Assembly (NCBI GenBank): GCA_973895155.1
Contig: OZ316898.1
Location: forward strand, 3,968,001-4,032,000
DNA: 64,000 nt
Reading direction: 5' to 3'
DNA from: Marsupella aquatica
Taxonomy: Eukaryota > Marchantiophyta
Program-made: the position numbers and the translations under genes
Shown: piece after piece, positions 55,916 to 64,000 of the stretch
How the letters are laid out: each line of letters opens with the position of its first letter
How positions within the stretch are numbered: the stretch's first letter is position 1
The notes under the pieces: generated by a model
What the model saw: the letters and a program-made list of their open reading frames with translations, nothing else
The model's database searches: none
Told to the model about the DNA's origin: nothing

Positions 55916-58900
55916 TTGTAGATGATTCTAGAAATATTGTTTTGATGTTGCTTCCATCTAAAGTGATTTGTAATGGTTCATACTGTTTCATTAGGTGGCA
56001 CTGGTTTCATCTCCCTTCCATGTGATGAATTCCAACCTTTAGATTGAACACAGGTAGATGAGCAAGAGGCACGAACTGAAATGCCACTGGTCCAAATTTA
56101 ACTACCGTAGTGCCGTTTTTCTCTCACGGTGAGGGATTTCAATTTCAAGATTGAGTTCGTATCAGATCTCAAGACAATTCTTTACTGCAAAGTCAAGATG
56201 TATGTGGGTTTTTCCAGTCTATCCATCAGTTGGAAAGCTTCTTCCCTTGTTTCTCTTGGCGTGTATTCCTGCCACAAACAGATTGTCATAAATACTTCTG
56301 GCGAGGTAAAATCTAATGAGGAATCTGCCCAGGATGCTATCTTTAAATCTATAACATTTGATGAAATCCTTATCTGCTATATTTCATTCACTAAAGCAAC
56401 CGGCTGTCACAATTGTGAAACGATGCAAACCTTCAAAAATCACCGTCCCCTCTCAAACAGCAGTACAGGACCTTCCAAAACGATTCTGCAGCTGAAAAGC
56501 AGCTTCAAAGGCTCGTATTCGGTAGCAGGGTTTCTCATTCTCCTGATAGTGTCGCCGTATTTCCGTAAGTACTTGTCCATGCAATGTGGGATATAAAGTA
56601 GCATTCACAAGACTGAAGGTACTTTGAAACAGGGGCATCAGTTTACATTATAATTTTATTAGTACACCAGATCCTTACCATGTAACTTTATTAGCATGGT
56701 ACTTCGAAATTTGGGTACCGGTCTGCCATCTATTACACCATCTATTACAACATATAATTTCACTTGTACAGTAGAACCCTGCATGCACGCAAATAGATTT
56801 CTGCTATAGCACACACCTTAGTTCTTATTATGTGACTTGTTGGCAGCAATCTGTGTGACACACGGAAAAAGAAGAGCAGAGGAGAGAACATTCACCACCA
56901 ATTCCAAATAATGTACAATCATACAAATGGTATGGAGAAATGATGATTGTAGTGAACGTAATAGTGAGCAATTTGCAACTACTCAAACCATATTGCTAGA
57001 CTCTTGTTTGGCTCTTACTTTAAAGAAGAAAAAACCTGTTAATACTTTAATTTTTGTTGAAAATGACAAACAAGACCAAAACCCCTAATAAGTACTCATT
57101 GTTTGTTCTATGTGTGGTTGTGATGTGTTACATCTATTTTGCATGGGACAAAAAACACAAGTGACCTGATGGCAATAGTTTGTTCCTGCATTAATTTTTA
57201 GATTTAGATGGATGACATCAGGGGGCCACTATTGGGGAGGCTGAGCCATTGCCAGTTGTTGCGGGAGTACTGGAACCCCTATTCATGGTTCTCTGAGGAA
57301 CTTCACTAGCCTAAAATTTATTTGTAAGAGTTTTACATGATCATTATATTATTTGTTTTAGGCGAAATTAATGGAATGGTTCTCAATAAATGTAAGTTAC
57401 AATTGAATGAACGAGTGCATCGCTCCCTTCCCTTCCGTTCTCAATCAAGTGTCTCCGATGCACACATTCCTTGGTCGCGTCTTTAGATTGTGGAGCATTG
57501 TCCACCGGTTTTCATCCCTCCAACATCTAAACCGTAATTTTTTCATCTTTGCAGGAATCAGCGGCAGCGGCTGGGAAATAACTTACAAAATGGAAGTGTC
57601 CGTGTGAAGAATTTCCTATCTTCTTTTCATGGAGATGCCAGAGAGCTGAAACAGCAGACGCCATGGGCGAAGCAAATATTCAACGACGAAGTGAACATGA
57701 ATACCACAGGGTGTCGAAGAGAATTGTGGATGTACACTCTTTCAATAGACCGTTTGACGAATCTCATCGACCCACAGGGAATTCTCCTTCTCTATCAGCC
57801 AGCTCCCCGCTACGCTTGAGCCTAAATTTCCTGAGAAACTTAGGTGACACAGGAAATGGCCATGGATAGGGGACATACCTGGCTAAACAAACTGTCCAAT
57901 GTAACGGATATACATCCTCCCTCAAATAACAAATGAGGGTCACAATTCACCCTATAAAATACAAAATGCCAAGGAACCCAACTTCAGGGAGTGACTTAGG
58001 TGACCGAATCTGTGTCATACCAATTGTTTATCTCTCAAAGAGGGGAACACAAGCCTCAAGGAGCTAGCATGTAGGTGGAATGCTTCCAACTCGAGGAAGA
58101 TGAACGTTACTAAACTACTATTCACAACTCTCCCCGGAAACTCGAAAGAAGAATCCAGTCTGAGAGAAGCAGCAAAGATAGACCCACAAGCCAGTGAAGG
58201 AATCGGTTAACGGATTGAACAGTGCCAACATTCGAATGAGCAAGCTTCAAGCTCGAAAGAGATTTACACTTACCAACGAACAAGAACTGTCATCTAACCC
58301 CATAATAAAACTCACAAAAGTAGATAGCTAAAATTCATTCCTTTGCTTTCAGAGGGAAACTTCATTCAGGATGTATTAGAAACATCACCAGAAAAATTGC
58401 ATGTCGGATCCTTTCCCCTGGCTGCAGTAACAGCATCATCGTTCTTTCAAAGCCCATGTCCACGACAAGGCAACTAGTATAGCGCTTATGTAAAATTCTC
58501 CGTCTCCTAAACTAACGAGGAAATCTGGAGTAATTCCTCAAATCAAAAGAATTCTGTACATCTCAAGCCTAGAGCTTGATATCGCACATCAGTGATTTCG
58601 ACAGTCACAAACCAACTCATCTAGGTTTTCTGTAATCCGTTATCCCGTGAACCTAGAAATTAAACATTTGTCAGCACTGACCAACTATTTTCTTCCTGAT
58701 TATTTTCAGTGAGAGTACCTGAATGATTGGGAATGGCTTTCGCATCCGTTGAGCGACAAATTCGTGTATGAATGAAATATTGCTTCAGCCTGGTAAGGGT
58801 CCCATGAACGTCAAACAATCTCAAGTCCACGTTACAGAAGTGCTATTGTCGAGGCCTGGAATACCAACCTCCAAAAAAATGCTTTTGACCGTATGCCCTT

Positions 58901-58980
58901 CATCTAGCAAACAACGAAAAAATGATTGTATCTGGTCTGTCACTGAGTACTGCTTTAGAGTCACTTTCCACTCAATCTGG
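55916..58980. other. Intergenic stretch between TRS23 and the PPR gene
   Basis: Includes the 3' region of TRS23. An open stretch at about 57590-57868 follows a good acceptor (TTTGCAG at about 57555). It reads ETADAMGEANIQRRSEHEYH in one frame and could be a terminal exon of an unrecognised gene. I could not link it to an upstream exon. Open frames at 56129-56638 on both strands show no domain. The 3' end of the PPR transcript should lie in 58600-58980. Confidence 0.35.
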
Positions 58981-61284
58981 TCACCAGAAATCACCACAAG
59001 AACACACTCCATCTGCGAAATGGTGGAATCGACTTGCATCCCTTGCTATAATCTCGCGTCCTGTCACCTTGGAGATAAACTTTGATGCTGTATGGCAATC
59101 TGAACACACCCGAAGGTTCTTGTATATACGAATAGGATTCCCCGGAGGTACGCGCAGAAGTCCGTAAGTAATAGCCAACTTTTCACTATGAGAACAAAGA
59201 GCTAGTTCTTTATCCACTTCATCGATATTCTGTAACACAAGCTGGGTATCAGGAATGTAGCCTTCAGCCTTCAGCTTTTCAGTCAAGTTTTTCAGCTCCG
59301 TATATATCGCCTTCGCTTCTGGGTGAGATACATCTCCTACAACAAAGGCATGGATCTTGTTCTCAACTTCAATCCAGCTACGCCCTGGATCCTTCCGGAC
59401 ACCTCTCCTTTGCATCATAGTCCTCACCAATGACACTTTCTCCCATTTGCCAGCTGCAGCATAGATGTTGGAGAGAAGAACATATGTAGAGTCATTACTG
59501 GGATCCAACTTGAAAAGCTCGTTTGCGGCATGTTCGCCAACCTCCACATTACCGAAAGTTCTACAAGCCCCAAGCAGGGATGTCCAAGTTACAACATCTG
59601 GTTCAATTGGCATGTCTCTAATGAAGAGCTTTGCTTCCTCCAAGTGTCCGGTCCGCCCAAGAAGATCCACCATGCATGTATAGTGCACAATGTCAGGCTC
59701 GATGCCATAATCTTGCGTCATAGCTGAAAAGAGTCTACGGCCGTCATCAAGAAGGCCTCCATGGCAACAGGCAGACAATACTGCCACGAATGTTGTCCCG
59801 TCGGGCTTCACAAGGTCCGAATTCATTTTTCTGAAGAGTTCCAGCGCTTCACGGCCAAATCCATGTAGAGCAAGCCCACCGATCATTGCAGTCCATGACA
59901 ATACATCCCGTTTCTGCATTCTGTCAAAAACTCGTCGGGCGTCATCTATACTGCCGCTCTCTGCATACATGTGAACCAGTGCATTGCCCACACGCAAATC
60001 TGACTCCAGTCCCGCTTTGCTAGCAAGACCATGAACCTCCTTTACCCACTCCAAAGCCCCCGCACTAGCAGATGCATTTAGGACGCTGATATAAGTGATT
60101 GCATCTGGTTCGAAGCCTTCTCGTCTCATTTCGCGAAACAGTCGATATGCTTCCACACCACGACCACTTTCTGCATATGCTCCAATCATGGTAGTCCATG
60201 TGATTAGATCTCGTTTTTTCATTCCGTCAAACACTAGTCGGGCATCATTTATACTCCCACTTTTCGCATACATATGAACGAGTGCATTGCCCACACGCAA
60301 ATCCGACTTCAGTCCCGCTTTGCTAGCATAGCCGTGAACCTCCTTCACCCACTCCAAAGCCCCCGCACTTGCAGATGCATTCAGGATGCTTACATAAGTG
60401 ATTGCGTTTGGCTCGAAGCCTTCGCGTCTCATTTCGAGAAACAGTTCGTATGCTTCCACACCACGGCCACTCTCTGCATATGCTCCGATCATTGCAGTCC
60501 ATGTGATGAAATCTCGATTAGTCAATTTATCAAAGACTCGCCTTGCCTCCGTGATGCAGCCACACTTTGCATACATCTGAAGGAGGGCAGTTCCTACACG
60601 TACATCTGATTCAAAGCCGGCCTGTCGAAGAGCCTCATGAACCTTTTTCCCCCGCGTTAGAGCTAATGTGCTGGCACATGCCTTCAGGATACACAGATAT
60701 GTGACATCATTTGGCCGCGCACCTACTTGGCGCATTAATTTGAAAAGTTCCAGAGCGGATTCAGCATCATCACTCCTAGCATATCCTGCAATCATCATGT
60801 TCCAAATAATAACACTCTTCTTCTCAAGTTTGTCAAAAACTCGACGTGCATCCAAAAGCCCCCCGCATCTGATATACACATTCAGTAGAGTGTTCGCCAC
60901 ATAGAAATTCTTATCCATTCCACTCTCGATGATGCAGTCATGAACCTGTTTGGCCGCTATAAGGTCATTCTGTTTCAAGCACATTTGCAGAACTTTAACA
61001 TACGTGTACGAGTCTGTAGTAGTGCCTCGTTGTAGACGCCTCTTCAAACCAGCAATTGCTTCACTTGTACTACCAGCACTGTCCAGTTGCGCGCTGCCTT
61101 CCCCTTGTGCATTATCTTGAGACCAATCTCTGGTACCATAACTGGCACGAGATTGCAGACTTCCGTGAGTAATCCATTTGAGTCTTACCACCCATGCTGG
61201 TTTTGACCACCCATCCACCCAAACTGCTTTCCTTCTCATCTTATGGTTAAACTCAGGTGCAGTGGCCTTCCTCTGCGGCAGCAA
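58981..61284 (-). CDS. PLS-class PPR protein with E and DYW domains (RNA editing factor)
   Basis: 767 residues, intronless. A basic N-terminal leader of about 85 residues may target an organelle. From about residue 90 to 590 run PLS repeat triplets (MIGAYAESGRGVEAYELFLEM, ARRVFDRMQKRDVLSWTAMI and similar). The E region follows (DPGRSWIEVENKIHAFVVGD), then a DYW cytidine-deaminase domain with HSEKLAITYGLL (HxE zinc/catalytic box), CSDCHTA (CxxC), and the terminal HHFADGVCSCGDFW. This family binds specific sites in mitochondrial or plastid RNA and converts C to U. All deaminase residues are present, so it should be active. Successive repeats at 59950-60190 and 60255-60490 are nearly identical at the DNA level with a period of about 303 bp. 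The target site cannot be told from sequence reading alone. Confidence 0.95.
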   Translation of the reverse strand: MLPQRKATAPEFNHKMRRKAVWVDGWSKPAWVVRLKWITHGSLQSRASYGTRDWSQDNAQGEGSAQLDSAGSTSEAIAGLKRRLQRGTTTDSYTYVKVLQMCLKQNDLIAAKQVHDCIIESGMDKNFYVANTLLNVYIRCGGLLDARRVFDKLEKKSVIIWNMMIAGYARSDDAESALELFKLMRQVGARPNDVTYLCILKACASTLALTRGKKVHEALRQAGFESDVRVGTALLQMYAKCGCITEARRVFDKLTNRDFITWTAMIGAYAESGRGVEAYELFLEMRREGFEPNAITYVSILNASASAGALEWVKEVHGYASKAGLKSDLRVGNALVHMYAKSGSINDARLVFDGMKKRDLITWTTMIGAYAESGRGVEAYRLFREMRREGFEPDAITYISVLNASASAGALEWVKEVHGLASKAGLESDLRVGNALVHMYAESGSIDDARRVFDRMQKRDVLSWTAMIGGLALHGFGREALELFRKMNSDLVKPDGTTFVAVLSACCHGGLLDDGRRLFSAMTQDYGIEPDIVHYTCMVDLLGRTGHLEEAKLFIRDMPIEPDVVTWTSLLGACRTFGNVEVGEHAANELFKLDPSNDSTYVLLSNIYAAAGKWEKVSLVRTMMQRRGVRKDPGRSWIEVENKIHAFVVGDVSHPEAKAIYTELKNLTEKLKAEGYIPDTQLVLQNIDEVDKELALCSHSEKLAITYGLLRVPPGNPIRIYKNLRVCSDCHTASKFISKVTGREIIARDASRFHHFADGVCSCGDFW

Positions 61285-62101
61285 ACGCTCAATCAGATCT
61301 GGAAGACCTGACTGGTACCACCATAAAATGCAAGAGAATCCACGGGGTGCAAAGAATGTTTTTGGTTTACTTTTTTAAGTCAAGACCAGATTTCTAAAAC
61401 GAAACGCTCAGAAAAAGATAGCCGACCGGTAAGTCTCTGATTCCAAGGCTAATACTCCACCTCCGTCCAAAAATGCCATTTCTTGTATCCCTTGCTCTCC
61501 TGCGATCTTTCAATCAGAGACCTTGCAAAAGTGATATGACTCCGTTTTAATTGAGAGAAACGGCTATCTGTCAAGAATGGAATGGTCTTAGAAAAACGAA
61601 ATCATTGTGAATGTCATATCCCAGGTAGCTCAAAGAATTCATATGCTCTATGTTACTCTAATACACTTTGCCAGTCCAAGGAGTTCAGAAAAGGCTAAGA
61701 CCTTTCAAGTTGCGCAACATAAGGCCAGGTAAATATGTTGGACACTGAATGTAAAGTTAAGGTCAGTGCAAAATGTCAGCAAGATCGCCTCAGCCATGCA
61801 TCCACTCAATTAGGACAGCGCTGAGCCCTCTTCAAAAGGTTGTCTAAGACGCATTTCACCTGTTTGTAAGAGAATATTTTTCCCAAGGCATTTGGATGCT
61901 TTTCGCAACTCAAGTTACCCTCAGCATTAGCTTTCCATGTACAAACAATTGTATTGAAAGCCGAACACATCTAATATATCTACAGTCATTGCTGAATTAA
62001 TCCAACAATGCCAGTGCCGCAACCCCTCGTTATGCTTCAGCTGCTGCTTCTCCCTTACCGTTACAGAACATGATGAAGTCATTTAGAGAGGAATTGCACA
62101 C
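61285..62101. other. Upstream region of the PPR gene, no gene seen
   Basis: Should contain the PPR promoter (on the minus strand, right of 61284). An unrelated minus-strand reading runs past the exon at 62102 for about 20 codons to a stop near 62031. No repeat or further open frame stands out. Confidence 0.3.
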
Positions 62102-62503
62102 CTTTTGCTGAATCGTATCCAGACATTAGGCTCTGCTGCTCCAGAAGCTTGCCCACCACATTCTCTCCTTCCACTCTAGAATTTTGTGCTATGGTGTAGA
62201 CAGGCACCTGTTGAACTCATTTGACAAGTGTTTATATCACAATAGCTCGATCAGTGGAATTAAGAAGCAAATGCCGTCGCACATGCACAACACAATGGAG
62301 CGAATTGTGAATAATTGAATACAAACGGTTTGATCGTAGTCGTGGCAAAAATTACGTTAAGCAGCTGTTCTCTATACCTTCAGGCTGATGGTAAACTTCA
62401 CAGGATCGGCCGAGTGCTCAACACCTTGTGGCATTAGAGCCTCCGCCTCGACTCCAAACCAAATATCCTTCTCTGCACAGTTTCGCACCAACCTGCTTGA
62501 ATT
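62102..62503 (-). CDS. Two exons of an unidentified gene, one chaperonin-60-like
   Basis: Exon 62503-62378 (acceptor TTGCAG, donor AAG|GTATAG) is exactly 42 codons: NSSRLVRNCAEKDIWFGVEA, then a part ending DPVKFTISLK. After a 170-bp intron, exon 62207-62102 (acceptor CAACAG, donor AAAAG|GTGTGC) reads VPVYTIAQNSRVEGENVVGK, LLEQQSLMSGYDSAK. The second exon resembles the chaperonin-60 segment with TI..N...EG..VV.KLLEQ....GYD..KG. The expected following GEYVDM-type sequence was not found downstream, and the first exon does not look like chaperonin. It could be a captured or remnant CPN60 fragment in a chimeric or decayed gene. Confidence 0.5.
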
Positions 62504-64000
62504 CTGCAATTTCAAATCCCAGTCAGACCAGTAAAAGAGTGCATCTGTGTGCTAAATGCGTTCAAGGGCAAACGCTCGAGGTCAATCGCTACGACTTCTA
62601 ACATACGTCAAATTAACGAAGATTTACAACTCACCCCCAACGCTGTACTTTGCGAGTGTGCAATCGTGAACACTACTTTCTCACATGCTAGTTTGACAAT
62701 TGAATACGTCCTGTGACTCGGGAGTCTGCTCAGTGAATAACGATCTACGGATAGTGCACGGAACCTTCCGAACTGGCGGACGAAATACTCGCATTTATCC
62801 GGGGGTGTAATAATTCGACAGTCAAGTATTTGCACAAAAGGGTGCAACGAGAACATAGAAACTGAAGTATAAATCCATCTTTTATGGAAAAGGTAGATTG
62901 AACTAATTAAGAACATATTCATCTACACAAACGTGTGCTGCTCGTTGTCACCAATGACGAAGTCGGGGGTTCTTTCTTAGGACTTTGAACACTATCTCAC
63001 AATGTTTCAATTCATTTCTCTCTGCCCCGGACCACTCTTCGGAACCCTGAACTTATTCGATAGTGACCTCCAGTCCCCCACTGAGGTTAGGGTTGTAATT
63101 CAGGGTTGAAGGTGGACGCCATACTCACTTGTTGAAGTGCACTTCTCCTGCAAGATGAAAAGGCCAAGAAAGAGTCGGCAAACAAAGTTGGAGAATGAGA
63201 TATTCTAGCTATACAGAATTTTTTCGAGCAAAGTTCACAAACACGTCCTAGTTGGAGAATCGCATACTAAAAAATATACAAACTGCTTTCAGGGGCATTG
63301 CTGAACTAGCAAACGTTCACAAACACGTCCTACTGTTCGATCGAATTGTCGAACATTAGCAGTCTACAACTCTGGCAGCAATTTTAGGAGCAATGTAGGT
63401 CGATCCATTGAGACCCGCAGACAAACTTAACGGTCCTCTAAGAAAGTGATTTCTCCGTGAACTTTTTTAGCTAAATCATTGCACTGCAGATCATCATCAG
63501 AAATTGATTTCTCCACGGGGAAAACATTGTTAGTAAACCACCCACAGTAATTCTGGAATTCACAGCTGTTGCTCCGATTTACGTTCTTTATTAAACGCAG
63601 AGAGTGAAACTTTCAGAATCTCGTGGCAAAGGCGAATCTCTTCTTCTAGAATTGTCCTTTGAGTGCGGATAGCAGGGTGTGAAACGAGAGATAGAAATAC
63701 TGAAGAAGCTAAATATGTTTCAAAGTCCCAACTCTATAAATTAAATCAAAATCAGCTCCCACGTCTGCGCCGGAACAACAATGCCATATAAAGTATGCAT
63801 ATACTCTTGCGCTACGAAAAAAGGTGTCACCTTAGCTCTTACTCCTCTATGCACAATCCAAATCTCATGAAGTGAAAAACCATCCAGCATCTCCCATCTA
63901 CAATTATGACCCAAAATACAAATCCCAGACGAAACGCCCCACCCGTGTGGAAGATGGATCCACTACCAAAATCAGGCATAAACCTCAGGAAAAGATAAAC
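62504..64000. other. Right-edge region, no supportable gene
   Basis: Further 5' exons of the minus-strand gene at 62102-62503 may lie here, but none could be identified. A direct repeat of 53556-53632 occurs at 62884-62960 (shared CTACACAAAC and GTGCTGCTCGTTGTCACCAA). The sentence-like repeat of GTTCACAAACACGTCCTA at 63234 and 63307 is a short local duplication. Confidence 0.35.

Noticed and set aside
56129-56638. 155-codon plus-strand frame and overlapping minus-strand frame
   Set aside because: No domain, no splice context and both strands open; probably chance.

Overview
The window comes from a plant nuclear genome. This rests on plant-type genes on the right: an intron-containing TRAPP subunit gene (TRS23/TRAPPC4) and an intronless PLS-class PPR protein with a complete DYW editing-deaminase tail. 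It also rests on the plant transposon families on the left (CACTA with TNP2, DUF4218 and DUF4216 domains; Ty1/copia primed by initiator Met-tRNA). The PPR style suggests a seed-free plant such as a bryophyte, but that is an inference and I cannot name a species.

Layout. 0-9.3 kb: degenerate minus-strand, transposon-type coding debris (285-1786 and 5296-9203). 9.37-22.85 kb: a three-layer nest. A copia relic (9370-9688, resuming at 22531) is split by a TG...CA insertion (9689-22530, GGATT target duplication). That insertion is in turn split by a complete 10.9 kb CACTA transposon (10306-21205, ACA target duplication). The CACTA element carries a TNP2-type transposase, a SET-domain (protein methyltransferase-like) gene beside it, a coiled-coil gene on the other strand, and subterminal arrays of TTGCGA/TCGCAA.

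24.8-37.8 kb: a five-exon transposase-like gene with a DFAENY motif, of a type I know mainly from animal genomes. It is invaded twice in antisense by members of one 4.6 kb element family: element A, 26156-30766, TSD TGGTG, in an intron; element B, 32759-37387, TSD ACGAC, in an exon. These invaders have TG...CA ends, 5-bp duplications, no visible LTRs and one giant coiled-coil ORF. The ORF is intact in B. In A it has eight in-frame stops (5 TAG, 3 TGA) and no frameshift.

41.4-51.5 kb: a minus-strand multi-exon gene of unknown family, RING-like and coiled-coil, cut by a young copia element (43612-49436, TSD CCTTT). That copia has 457/475-bp LTRs, PBS, PPT and a near-complete gag-pol with two TGA codons.

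53.5-64 kb: gene-like DNA with TRS23 (54032-55915, +), the PPR-DYW gene (58981-61284, -) and two exons of an unidentified gene, one chaperonin-60-like (62102-62503, -).

Every nesting call except element A is confirmed by reading the host coding sequence across the insertion after removing one target duplication. Element A sits in an intron, and there the spliced host reading frame supports the model. No tRNA, rRNA or CRISPR features were seen.
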